Shown here in pieces: positions 7,066 through 12,603 of a stretch of DNA of 20,120 nt. Under the pieces are notes generated by a model that was not told the origin of the DNA, ran no database searches, and worked only from the letters and a program-made list of their open reading frames with translations. How positions within the stretch are numbered: position 1 is the first letter of the stretch; each line of letters starts with the position of its first letter. The translations under genes were made by a program, and so were the position numbers. Source of the stretch: SOKG01 sp964502665 (lineage in GTDB: Bacteria > Chloroflexota > Dehalococcoidia > SZUA-161); the NCBI GenBank assembly GCA_964502665.1, contig CAZCXP010000030.1, positions 1-20,120 of the forward strand, in the 5' to 3' direction.

Positions 7066-8235
7066 TCAGCTGGATTTTTTCACGGCTTCTACAGCCTTCT
7101 GCGCAGCTTCCTGCATACTGTACGCCCTGATCAAGTCCAGTCCAGATTCATTCAGTATGCGCTCACCTTCCTCAACATTGGTGCCCGCCAATCGAACTAC
7201 AACAGGCACCTCGATGGCCATTTGATTGGCCGCAGCCACTATCCCCTGGGCAATGATATCTACCCGGGCCATGCCGCCGAAGATGTTGACCAGCACCGCT
7301 TTGACATCTGGATCAGAGGTCAGGATTCGGAATGCCTGAACAACGCGATCGGGGTCATTGAGGGTGCCGATATCAAGGAAGTTCGCCGCCCCTCCACCTA
7401 CCTGCTTCAAGAGATCGAGAACTGCCATAGCCAGGCCAGCACCATTAACTATACAACCGATGTTGCCGTCCAACTTGACATAATTCTCAATGCCTCTACT
7501 CTTCGCATCCACCTCCAGGGGGTCTTCCTGCTCAGTGTCGCGCAGGTCGGCAACAGGGCGCTGGCGAAAGGAGGCATTGTCGTCAAAGTTCAGCTTGGCA
7601 TCAGCCGCGAGGACGCTGCCATCAGAGGTAATAGCAAGAGGATTTATCTCAGCGAGCGAGCAGTCTTTAGCTTCAAACAGCCTGTAGAGGTTAGATATTA
7701 TCTCCGTGGCAGGTCTTATCTGAGCCGGTGCCAAATTCAGGTCGAAAGCCAATCTTCGTGCTCGGAAGGGATGGACGCCAAGTGCGGGGTCAATGTGAGC
7801 CTTCAATATCTTCTCGGGAGTTGTGCCTGCTATCTCTTCTATATCCATTCCCCCGGCCTCGCTGGCCATGATCACGACCATACCAGCGGCGTTATCGATT
7901 ACTACGCTGAGATAGAGCTCGCGCTCGATATTTATCGCCTCCTCAACCAGGACGGCGCTCACCGGCACCCCTTGAGGGGAGGTCTGATGAGTGACCAACC
8001 TGCTCCCGATCATGCGTTCAGCGGCCTGTTCCGCCTCATCCGGAGATGAGACCGTCTTGATGCCGCCAGCCTTGCCCCGTCCCCCAGCGTGGACCTGGGC
8101 CTTAATCACTACCCTCCCCGCAAGGTCGGCTGCTATCTTCCTCGCCTCTGCGGCTGTCCTCGCTACCCTACCACGAGGCACGGGGATGCCAAACTCCGCC
8201 AGCAGTTGCTTCGCTTGATACTCGTGTACCTTCAT
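7066..8235 (-). CDS. sucC: Succinate-CoA ligase, beta subunit
   Basis: The beta subunit supplies the ATP-grasp nucleotide site and the carboxylate site of the ligase. The 389 residues equal the usual length. The N-terminal ATP-grasp region has KVHEYQAKQLL, KAQVHAGGRGKAGG (45-58) and the Mg ligands N199 (EINPL) and D213 (DAKLNFDDNA). The C-terminal half has GNIGCIVNGAGLAM (258-270) and VNIFGGMARVD. One departure stands out: the family's FLDVGGGA loop reads FLDIGTLND (287-294). The gene opens the two-gene operon, with AGGAG eight bases before ATG. Malate-CoA ligase is a close paralogue, but the sequence resembles the succinate enzyme and no malyl-CoA lyase is nearby. Confidence 0.95.
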   Translation of the reverse strand: MKVHEYQAKQLLAEFGIPVPRGRVARTAAEARKIAADLAGRVVIKAQVHAGGRGKAGGIKTVSSPDEAEQAAERMIGSRLVTHQTSPQGVPVSAVLVEEAINIERELYLSVVIDNAAGMVVIMASEAGGMDIEEIAGTTPEKILKAHIDPALGVHPFRARRLAFDLNLAPAQIRPATEIISNLYRLFEAKDCSLAEINPLAITSDGSVLAADAKLNFDDNASFRQRPVADLRDTEQEDPLEVDAKSRGIENYVKLDGNIGCIVNGAGLAMAVLDLLKQVGGGAANFLDIGTLNDPDRVVQAFRILTSDPDVKAVLVNIFGGMARVDIIAQGIVAAANQMAIEVPVVVRLAGTNVEEGERILNESGLDLIRAYSMQEAAQKAVEAVKKSS

Positions 8236-8403
8236 ATTCAGTTCTCCTTACTCCTCTGGGCACTTCGTGGGCAAAAAAAATCTACCTGGGGGCAATTCAA
8301 GTGAGTTTCTTTTCGGGATTGCTGATCGAATAGGGCTTGTTGCCGAAGATAATAGTGCGTCGCAGCATACAACTCATCGGATTGATAGGAGCGTCTATAC
8401 GCC

Positions 8404-8417
8404 GCTAACATGTTAGC
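8404..8417. promoter_or_regulatory. Perfect 14-bp palindrome, possible operator upstream of sucCD
   Basis: GCTAACATGTTAGC is perfectly self-complementary with no spacer. It lies 169 bp upstream of the sucC start, in the only region that can hold the sucCD promoter. A transcription-factor site is plausible but no family is recognised. Confidence 0.35.
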
Positions 8418-8556
8418 ATATGTGAGCCTGAGAAGCAATTCATCCCTTTGCCTTCGAAAGCACCGCAACGAGCTTCACCGTTATTTAATGAGTGCACATT
8501 CAAAGGCTTTCCCTTCAGATGACTTCTCATAATAAGCCGCAGAATCTTCTGCAGTT

Positions 8557-8630
8557 CCCCTCCCCTGGAGGGAGGGGATTGAGGGGAGGGGGAATTCACC
8601 CTCACCCAACCTCTCCCGTCGAGGGAGAGG
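8557..8630. repeat. CCCCTCCC / CCTCTCCC double-hairpin intergenic repeat
   Basis: CCCCTCCC-(TGGA)-GGGAGGGG at 8557-8577 and CCTCTCCC-(GTCGA)-GGGAGAGG at 8610-8630 are two GC-rich hairpins joined by a linker beginning ATTGAGGGGAGGGGG. This style of C/T-rich palindromic repeat is common in draft Chloroflexota and proteobacterial genomes. It is noncoding. Confidence 0.65.
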
Positions 8631-8701
8631 CATCTATGAAAAACCACGCGAAACACTATGACTAATGGAATCCTCTGGAATCCACGAATTAGGGGTTCAG
8701 C

Positions 8702-8730
8702 TTGACTATCGGCAGCATCGAAGGTACAAT
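8702..8730 (+). promoter_or_regulatory. Promoter of the tRNA-His/tRNA-Arg unit
   Basis: TTGACT (8702-8707), a 17-bp spacer and TACAAT (8725-8730), each 5/6 to the sigma-70 consensus. The predicted start near 8737 is about 30 bp before tRNA-His, fitting a short 5' leader for RNase P. Confidence 0.7.
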
Positions 8731-8765
8731 GGGCTCGGCTTCGGGTAGCTAGTAATGCTTCTCGT

Positions 8766-8842
8766 GGTGGGCGTAGCCGAGTGGTTAAGGCGCCAGGTTG
8801 TGGCCCTGGAGATCGAGGGTTCGAATCCCTCCGCTCACCCCA
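8766..8842 (+). tRNA. tRNA-His (anticodon GTG)
   Basis: The full cloverleaf can be drawn. Acceptor GTGGGCG (8767-8773) pairs with CGCTCAC (8832-8838), the D arm is GCCGAGTGGTTAAGGC, the anticodon stem CCAGG/CCTGG has loop TTGTGGC with anticodon GTG, and the T arm is GAGGG-TTCGAAT-CCCTC. The histidine identity pair is encoded: G-1 at 8766 opposite C73 at 8839, followed by genome-encoded CCA (8840-8842). Confidence 0.97.
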
Positions 8843-8874
8843 TTGTCTCTATTTACAGTACCGGCGGGGGTTCG

Positions 8875-8898
8875 AGGGGAGCACCTTTCCTCTCCCCT
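8875..8898 (+). other. Hairpin in the tRNA-His/tRNA-Arg spacer
   Basis: AGGGGAG (8875-8881) and CTCCCCT (8892-8898) form a perfect 7-bp stem with a 10-nt loop in the 69-bp spacer. It is probably part of the dicistronic precursor; a processing role is inference. Confidence 0.4.
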
Positions 8899-8911
8899 AG
8901 CGCTCGAAGAT

Positions 8912-8987
8912 GCGCCCGTAGCTCAGCGGATAGAGCATTGGTCTTCGGAACCAAGGGTCGTGGGTTCGAATCCCTCCGGGCGCGCCA
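8912..8987 (+). tRNA. tRNA-Arg (anticodon TCG)
   Basis: Acceptor GCGCCCG (8912-8918) pairs with CGGGCGC (8977-8983), followed by discriminator G and encoded CCA. The anticodon stem TTGGT/ACCAA encloses CTTCGGA with anticodon TCG, reading CGA and other CGN codons. The T stem GTGGG/CCCTC has one internal T-T mismatch (8961/8975). It probably shares the tRNA-His promoter. Its 3' half resembles a relic at 11391-11419. Confidence 0.96.
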
Positions 8988-9042
8988 ACGTTTGAAGCTA
9001 AAATATTGATATAAACATATTTCTATAGGTTATCTTGAATGT

Positions 9043-9063
9043 TTTTGGACACATTTTGGACAC
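9043..9063 (+). repeat. Tandem direct repeat TTTTGGACAC x2
   Basis: Two exact 10-bp copies, at 9043-9052 and 9054-9063, one helical turn (11 bp) apart, 56 bp past the tRNA-Arg CCA and just before the NYN gene. Short direct repeats beside a tRNA 3' end are a layout seen for integrase arm-type sites, but they could equally bind a regulator of the NYN gene. Confidence 0.5.
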
Positions 9064-9096
9064 GCTCTCAACAAAACAGGGTAGTAAATCACTATA

Positions 9097-9600
9097 GTGA
9101 AAAAGAGTCAGGATAACTACGCATTTATTGACGGCACTAATCTTCACCTAACGATGAAACAGGTAGGTTGGGAACTAGACTACCGCCGCTTCAGAATATA
9201 CTTGAGTGAGCATTATGGTGTTGGCAGGTCATACTATTTCATTGGCAATATGCCTGAGAATACATCTCTTTATACCTATTTGCAGTCCGTGGGTTATGTG
9301 ATAGTGTTCAAGCCCATTCTAAAAACACCTGACGGCAGGGTTAAAGGCAATTGTGACGCTGAGTTAGTATTACAGGCTATGATAGATTTAGCCAAGTATG
9401 AAAAGGCAGTAATAGTAACCAGCGATGGAGATTTTCATTGTCTGGTGAAGTACCTGCGTGAGAAAAACAAACTAGAATGCGTCTTAGCACCATGTAAAAA
9501 GGGCTGTTCACACTTACTAGATATTGCATCGAAAGGACGAGTAGCGTATCTAGATAATTTGCGCGGAAAATTGGAATTCAAAAAGAAAAGCCCCCCGTAA
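9097..9600 (+). CDS. NYN (PIN-like) domain protein, probable RNase
   Basis: A 167-residue single-domain protein of the NYN/LabA type, a PIN-fold nuclease family that acts on RNA with Mg2+ or Mn2+. The acidic residues expected in the active site are in place: D12 in AFIDGTNLH, D87 in NCDAELVLQAMIDL, and D110/D112 in TSDGDFHCL. The segment IVFKPILKTPDGRVKGNCDAEL is split by a loop before the second acidic motif, and a short basic tail (FKKKS) follows. The start is GTG at 9097; a later ATG would remove the first catalytic aspartate. The ribosome binding site is weak. Base composition is clearly more AT-rich than the flanking housekeeping genes. The stop codon lies inside a terminator-like hairpin. 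RNA target unknown. Confidence 0.85.
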   Translation: MKKSQDNYAFIDGTNLHLTMKQVGWELDYRRFRIYLSEHYGVGRSYYFIGNMPENTSLYTYLQSVGYVIVFKPILKTPDGRVKGNCDAELVLQAMIDLAKYEKAVIVTSDGDFHCLVKYLREKNKLECVLAPCKKGCSHLLDIASKGRVAYLDNLRGKLEFKKKSPP

Positions 9601-9637
9601 GGACGGAACCTCACAGGGTGCTTTTCGTCGTGATTCC
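9580..9637 (-). ncRNA. Candidate small structured RNA antisense to the NYN gene end
   Basis: A consensus promoter (9644-9672) directs minus-strand transcription from about 9637. About 57 nt later the transcript meets a GC stem followed by TTTTCTTTTT (near 9589-9580). The predicted RNA can form CGGAA-TCAC with GTGA-GG-TTCCG, whose loop (AAAAGCACCC) can pair with the downstream GGGGGGCTTTT, giving either a pseudoknot or a switch between hairpin and terminator. There is no minus-strand gene beyond it before the tRNAs, so it stands alone. Expression is inferred. Confidence 0.4.
9585..9626. terminator. Convergent terminator hairpin at the end of the NYN gene
   Basis: GAAAAGC (9585-9591) pairs with GCTTTTC (9620-9626), extended inside by CCC/GGG across one mismatch. 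On the minus strand it is followed by CTTTTT, a good T tract; on the plus strand by only TTTTC. It best serves the minus-strand transcript and may also stop NYN mRNA. Confidence 0.55.
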
Positions 9638-9643
9638 GCTTGA

Positions 9644-9672
9644 AGTATACACTGACTTTGACTGTTTGTCAA
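9644..9672 (-). promoter_or_regulatory. Near-consensus sigma-70 promoter, minus strand
   Basis: On the minus strand TTGACA (9672-9667), exactly 17 bp, then TATACT (9649-9644): 6/6 and 5/6 matches. An AT-rich stretch immediately upstream (9673-9700) could act as an UP element. It is among the best promoters in the window, yet no protein gene lies downstream of it. Confidence 0.7.
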
Positions 9673-9924
9673 TATCTTTAACTTCACTTTTCCTATATTT
9701 TCCTACCATTTCGGGTGTCTTGTGTACCTAACGTATCTTTTCTTATCCCACCATTTCAGATACTCCCTGCCAGTACTTTTGTTCCGCTTGTCAACCAGTT
9801 TTCACCTACTGCGATAAGCTGCTAGCCTACCGCTGTTTTTCTGCGTTTCAGCTGCTATGCCTTGTAACCCTTCCTCAAACCCAACGCCGCTGCTTTTTGC
9901 AGCCCCGGCGTGTTGTAGGAATAA

Positions 9925-9940
9925 GTGTCAAGCGTGACAC
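9925..9940. promoter_or_regulatory. GTGTCA-AGCG-TGACAC inverted repeat upstream of the 191-aa gene
   Basis: A perfect 6-bp inverted repeat with a 4-nt centre, 75 bp before the ATG at 10015, followed by a TACC/GGTA mini-stem. It could be an operator or a remnant transposon end; neither can be confirmed here. Confidence 0.35.
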
Positions 9941-10014
9941 CTACCGTAGATGGTAAGTGTTTAGTTGCTGATTTGCAGACATTCTGCTAGTATCTGGGCG
10001 GTCGGGGATGTGAG

Positions 10015-10590
10015 ATGGGGCTGTTCTCAAAGAAGCTGACCTCAGCACAGGACAAAGAGCTGCTAGAGTTTGAAAACGCTCTTAGTGTAGTGCGTTGGCA
10101 GTGTGCGGAAGCCCTGTGGAATATGAACAAACAAATCAGCAAGCTGTATGGTATCTGTCTACAGGCCCTAAAGGAAGGCCGCGATCTGAGATCGGAAGAA
10201 CACTTGTTGGTCACACACCACAACACCTGGACACGTCAACCGCGAGAGTATCGGCCCAGCAACCCCCCACAGCTTGTGGATACTAGTGTGCTCATAGCGG
10301 AGGCGAGAAAGGCAATTGAATCGTATAGGGATTTGATGTTGCGTTTAGGGCCAGAAATATTGTCTAAGACGACGCCTAGCTGGTATCCGAAGAAGTATAG
10401 GAAGGCCTACGAGTCTTTGAGTACATACTTCCTGGGGGTATTGCCATGGGCGGAATCGGTGATAAAGGCGCTCAAGCCACCTGAGCCGCTGAAACACGAG
10501 GCGAAGCGCGGAAAAGGCAAACTCAACGTATTCGTTCAAGGATTGAATCTCATTGCACGTTCGCACTACTCCCTTCAACGATGGGGCTAG
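10015..10590 (+). CDS. Unrecognised 191-residue, mostly helical protein
   Basis: ATG at 10015 is preceded by GGGG seven bases upstream. The predicted protein is soluble, with no signal peptide or membrane segment. The N-terminus is basic (MGLFSKKLTSAQDKE). Long amphipathic helical stretches occupy about 10-60 and 95-150, and the C-terminal third is basic (LKHEAKRGKGKLNVF). A linker of polar residues and prolines lies at about 70-90 (TRQPREYRPSNPPQLVD). No catalytic motif is visible and I do not recognise the family. It stands alone between intergenic features and ends at an intrinsic terminator, so it is probably monocistronic. Its position in the tRNA-bounded accessory stretch suggests acquired cargo. 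Confidence 0.6.
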   Translation: MGLFSKKLTSAQDKELLEFENALSVVRWQCAEALWNMNKQISKLYGICLQALKEGRDLRSEEHLLVTHHNTWTRQPREYRPSNPPQLVDTSVLIAEARKAIESYRDLMLRLGPEILSKTTPSWYPKKYRKAYESLSTYFLGVLPWAESVIKALKPPEPLKHEAKRGKGKLNVFVQGLNLIARSHYSLQRWG

Positions 10591-10593
10591 AGC

Positions 10594-10620
10594 CCCTGAG
10601 AGCCAAACGCCAGGGTTTTT
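10594..10620 (+). terminator. Intrinsic terminator after the 191-aa gene
   Basis: CCCTG (10594-10598) and CAGGG (10611-10615) form a short stem followed directly by TTTTT (10616-10620), 4 bp past the stop codon. A second stem, GGGGC-TAGA-GCCCC, overlaps the stop codon itself. Confidence 0.55.
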
Positions 10621-10633
10621 CCTAACGCACCCC

Positions 10634-10663
10634 TTGGCACACCCCAGCACCTACTGGTACAAT
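10634..10663 (+). promoter_or_regulatory. Candidate promoter for the 122-aa gene
   Basis: TTGGCA (10634-10639), an 18-bp spacer and TACAAT (10658-10663), 5/6 matches at each box. It lies just after the preceding terminator, as expected for a new transcription unit. Confidence 0.45.
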
Positions 10664-10799
10664 AGATAAACGGGCAGGGGCTCGGAGCGGTGAACCGGTG
10701 CGGCTGAATCGTATCTGGCGGTCCCACTGTTGGCACGTTGCCCCCGGGACTTTCAGGGCGCTCTTCTTCTGTGGTCAGGGCCAAGGGCTTGGCTGAGGG

Positions 10800-10916
10800 A
10801 TGTTCCATGTCTGGTGGGGCACCCAGCGCACTGAGACCCAGGAGCATCTATCCACCGGGAACGATGGCCTCAAAGAGACGGATGGCCAAATTAGAGACGA
10901 GATAGGAAGGCGATGA
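10800..10916 (+). CDS. Possible 38-residue upstream ORF
   Basis: ATG at 10800 opens a 38-codon frame whose stop (10914-10916) ends one base before the ATG of the 122-aa gene, and whose last codons contain that gene's Shine-Dalgarno sequence (AGGAAGG). Such abutment is typical of coupled leader ORFs. Its own ribosome binding site is poor: GAGGG touches the ATG. Composition is polar (starts MFHVWWGTQRTETQ) and no family is recognised. It may be a chance frame. Confidence 0.2.
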   Translation: MFHVWWGTQRTETQEHLSTGNDGLKETDGQIRDEIGRR

Positions 10917-10917
10917 C

Positions 10918-11286
10918 ATGAGCTATCCCCAGATGGTATACCTTGTGCAGAAGCTTTACAGAAGAACTGACGATGGCAGCGTGGAATGGGAAGCAACAGA
11001 GATCGAAGGTGTTTTTCAGGCTCCTTTTCCAGAGTATACCGTCCGTCTCTCGATGCAGTCACCGGATGGGCACGTACCGGGGAGCGAAGACTACGTGCTC
11101 AGTATTTTCGACGCTCGTGGGCTCGAGATTGAAGAGGTATCAGACGTGGACTTAGCCGAAGACCTTGCCGATTCATATGAAGTCATGAGACACCTGTACA
11201 GGGCTGCAAGGCGAAAAGCTATGGGCGTGGATCGAGCGCTAGATTCGATTCTGTCCTCTTTGGGCCAAGATGACGTGTCCTCCTAG
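10918..11286 (+). CDS. Small conserved-type unknown protein, 122 residues
   Basis: AGGAAGG seven bases before ATG supports the start. The first 75 or so residues alternate hydrophobic and polar positions, as in a beta-rich domain (EGVFQAPFPEYTVRLSMQS, YVLSIFDARGLEIEEVS). The last 45 form a charged helix pair (ADSYEVMRHLYRAARRKAMG, VDRALDSILSSLG). Similar compact proteins with the LYxxARRKAxGVDxAL pattern occur as uncharacterised proteins in many bacteria, to my recollection, without assigned function. No membrane segment or metal motif is visible. It is the last gene before the tRNA-like relic, within the accessory stretch. Confidence 0.65.
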   Translation: MSYPQMVYLVQKLYRRTDDGSVEWEATEIEGVFQAPFPEYTVRLSMQSPDGHVPGSEDYVLSIFDARGLEIEEVSDVDLAEDLADSYEVMRHLYRAARRKAMGVDRALDSILSSLGQDDVSS

Positions 11287-11350
11287 CGGGCTGTATGCCA
11301 ACACCTTATCACACCGAATCGCTGCCCCGGGCAAGCATTTCGCTAACGCA

Positions 11351-11375
11351 CTAGAGAACGACATCCACTCTCTAG
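11351..11375 (+). repeat. CTAGAGA/TCTCTAG hairpin beside the tRNA relic
   Basis: CTAGAGA (11351-11357) and TCTCTAG (11369-11375) form a perfect 7-bp stem with an 11-nt loop, 16 bp before the tRNA-like relic. No T tract follows. It could be a terminator remnant or a core-type recombination site; unresolved. Confidence 0.4.
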
Positions 11376-11390
11376 CAGTCTGCAACTAAC

Positions 11391-11419
11391 GGTCGGGGGT
11401 TCGAGTTCCCGCGGGCGCG
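11391..11419 (+). pseudogene. tRNA 3'-end relic resembling tRNA-Arg
   Basis: The 29 nt align without gaps to 8956-8984 of tRNA-Arg with 24 identities. They include the T-loop core GGGTTCGA and the entire 3' acceptor strand plus discriminator, CGGGCGCG. There is no matching 5' acceptor or anticodon arm upstream and no CCA (GTTT follows), so this is not a functional tRNA. It looks like a displaced tRNA end, as left by an integrated element or a tRNA pseudogene. Confidence 0.6.
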
Positions 11420-11469
11420 GTTTCCCTCATTCCACATTTCGTATATACTAATCCTGAGGGGTATTTGGC

Positions 11470-12471
11470 ATGGCCGTTGAGTCGGCGATTACGGAGGAGA
11501 TGAGGAAGCACATCGGCACAAGGCTGTTTCCTGATTTCCCCCCGGAAGAGGTCACGATGTGGGGCATCAGGAGATTTCTGGAGGCCACCACCGACGAGAA
11601 CCCCCTGTGGCGAGACGAGGACTATGCCCGCAAGACGCCCTGGGGCGGTATCATCGCCCCGCCAGCCTTTCTCGAGGCGTTCAATCCCAGCAACCACGCC
11701 TTCAGGCATTTCCCCGATATGTCCCACATGAGCCTGCCCTTCGCACTCCCTTTTCCCCGCACCTTCTCAGCCTTCAACGAGTACCAGTTCTTCATCCCCC
11801 TCAGGCCTGGCGATCTCATAACAAGCACCTGCAGGATCGCGGACATCTACGAGAGGGAGAGCAAGGGTGGGGCGGGAAGGATGGTGTTCATACGGATGGA
11901 TAATGAACATCGCAATCAGAGGAACGAGGTGGCAGGCATAACCAGTGAGGCTATGGTCTCCATTGAGGGCTCGTCGGCCAAAGGAACATCGGACAGCGCA
12001 CCGCCACCGCCAAAGAAGGTAGAATCACGTCCTACAAGCACAGAGCAGGTCTATTTCGAGGACATTGAAGTCGGCACACAGTTACCTCCCCTGGTAAAAG
12101 ACGTCACCCTGTTCACCATTCTAAAATGGGGAGCGGCAGTAAACGATTACGGGCCTCACCACTTCGACTACCAGTTCGCCACCCAGGCGCTGGGACTCCC
12201 CAATGTAGTCGCCCACGGCCCGCATAATACAGCCCTGTTGGCGCAGCTCGTCACCAACTGGATCGGTGGCTGGGGCGTCCTCAAGAAGCACTATGCCGAG
12301 ATGAGAGGGAACGTTTTCCCCGGTGACACCCTCACTTTTGAGGGCAAGGTTGCCAGGAAAGACATACAGGATGGGGAGAACCTCGTCGAGTGCGAGAGCT
12401 GGGCGCAAAACCAGAACGGTCGCAAGGTGATGCTCGGCAGATCGACAGTTACACTGCCATCAAGAAAGTGA
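11470..12471 (+). CDS. Double-hotdog MaoC-family acyl-CoA hydratase/dehydratase
   Basis: The 333 residues carry two hotdog folds in tandem. The N-terminal half (about 10-165) is of the MaoC N-terminal/FAS1-like dehydratase type, with FLEATTDENPLWRDEDYA, where the catalytic His position is Trp47, so this half is probably structural or substrate-binding. A proline-rich linker (about 168-192, APPPPKK) follows. The C-terminal half (195-330) is a MaoC domain with the D-x4-H catalytic pair D226/H231 in NDYGPHHFDYQFA and HGPHNTALLAQL. Family members hydrate 2-enoyl-CoA or dehydrate 3-hydroxyacyl-CoA. GAGGGG precedes the ATG. It heads the plus-strand run that later includes an acyl-CoA dehydrogenase, so hydration of its enoyl-CoA product is a plausible job. 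Confidence 0.88.
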   Translation: MAVESAITEEMRKHIGTRLFPDFPPEEVTMWGIRRFLEATTDENPLWRDEDYARKTPWGGIIAPPAFLEAFNPSNHAFRHFPDMSHMSLPFALPFPRTFSAFNEYQFFIPLRPGDLITSTCRIADIYERESKGGAGRMVFIRMDNEHRNQRNEVAGITSEAMVSIEGSSAKGTSDSAPPPPKKVESRPTSTEQVYFEDIEVGTQLPPLVKDVTLFTILKWGAAVNDYGPHHFDYQFATQALGLPNVVAHGPHNTALLAQLVTNWIGGWGVLKKHYAEMRGNVFPGDTLTFEGKVARKDIQDGENLVECESWAQNQNGRKVMLGRSTVTLPSRK

Positions 12472-12477
12472 TATGCT

Positions 12478-12603
12478 ATGAAGGGTTATCGCACACCCTC
12501 CTGGTTCCGTATGAAGGGATTCCTCCAGAAGAAACAGGCAAAGACCGATAAGAATAAGCCGCGGCCCAGCAAGACCAAGGGCCCCAGGCAGGAGGTGAAA
12601 TGA
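12478..12603 (+). CDS. Tiny basic protein, 41 residues
   Basis: ATG at 12478, 6 bp after the hydratase stop, opens a 41-codon frame. Its stop overlaps the next gene's start as ATGA (12600-12603), the classic sign of translational coupling. The product is very basic, with many Lys and Arg and only two acidic residues (starts MKGYRTPSWFRMKG, then K/P/R-rich), and probably unstructured; nucleic acid or ribosome binding would fit but is unproven. Its last codons carry the AGGAGGTGA ribosome binding site of the next gene. Its own Shine-Dalgarno is weak. No family recognised. Confidence 0.45.
   Translation: MKGYRTPSWFRMKGFLQKKQAKTDKNKPRPSKTKGPRQEVK

Larger units (their letters stand above)
8236..8765. 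other. 530-bp intergenic region upstream of sucC and the tRNAs
   Basis: No convincing gene. It contains a perfect 14-bp palindrome (8404-8417), a GCAGAA-TC-TTCTGC hairpin (8539-8552), a purine/pyrimidine-rich double hairpin repeat (8557-8630), a short tandem GGAATCC repeat near 8667-8681, and the tRNA promoter (8702-8730). I found no clear promoter for sucC on the minus strand; a TATTAT box near 8350 lacks a good -35. Confidence 0.6.
9639..10014. other. Gene-free accessory spacer between the NYN gene and the 191-aa gene
   Basis: About 375 bp without a convincing gene. Besides the minus-strand promoter it contains ACCATTTC twice, 45 bp apart (9705-9712 and 9750-9757), each preceded by a pyrimidine-rich stretch. 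It also holds a hairpin CGCC-GCTGC-TTTTT-GCAGC-CCC-GGCG (9885-9910) and the inverted repeat GTGTCAAGCGTGACAC (9925-9940). AT-rich and unlike the flanking operons. Confidence 0.6.
10591..10917. other. 327-bp spacer before the 122-aa gene
   Basis: It contains the terminator above, a candidate promoter (10634-10663) and a long GC-rich stretch with local inverted repeats such as GGCA-CGT-TGCC (near 10732). A short frame (10800-10916) lies in front of the next gene. A long 5' leader of about 245 nt would follow from the candidate promoter; no known riboswitch consensus was recognised. Confidence 0.5.

Noticed and set aside
7006..8049. 347-codon frame opposite sucC
   Set aside because: Antisense shadow of a clear sucC gene; composition is unlike a folded protein.
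8238..8656. Two minus-strand frames (76 and 83 codons) upstream of sucC
   Set aside because: Non-ATG or weak starts, overlap of the palindromic repeat, and no recognisable family.
8755..9009. Frames spanning the two tRNAs
   Set aside because: Spurious translation of tRNA genes.
9580..9637. Type III toxin-antitoxin (ToxI-like) reading of the pseudoknot RNA
   Set aside because: There is a single unit rather than tandem repeats, it is convergent rather than upstream of the nuclease, and NYN is not the ToxN fold.
9703..9801. 33-codon minus-strand frame (LKWWDKKRYV...) in the accessory spacer
   Set aside because: It looks protein-like but has no start codon, is preceded by a stop, and no family is recognised; at best a gene scrap.
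10189..10199. AGATCGGAAGA, the start of an Illumina adapter sequence
   Set aside because: Only 11 bases match before divergence, and the frame of the 191-aa gene continues through it, so chance is more likely than contamination.
11386..11727. 113-codon minus-strand frame ending in GTRTPDR
   Set aside because: That peptide is the usual artefact of translating a tRNA T arm backwards, and the rest is antisense to the hydratase gene. It did help flag the tRNA relic.
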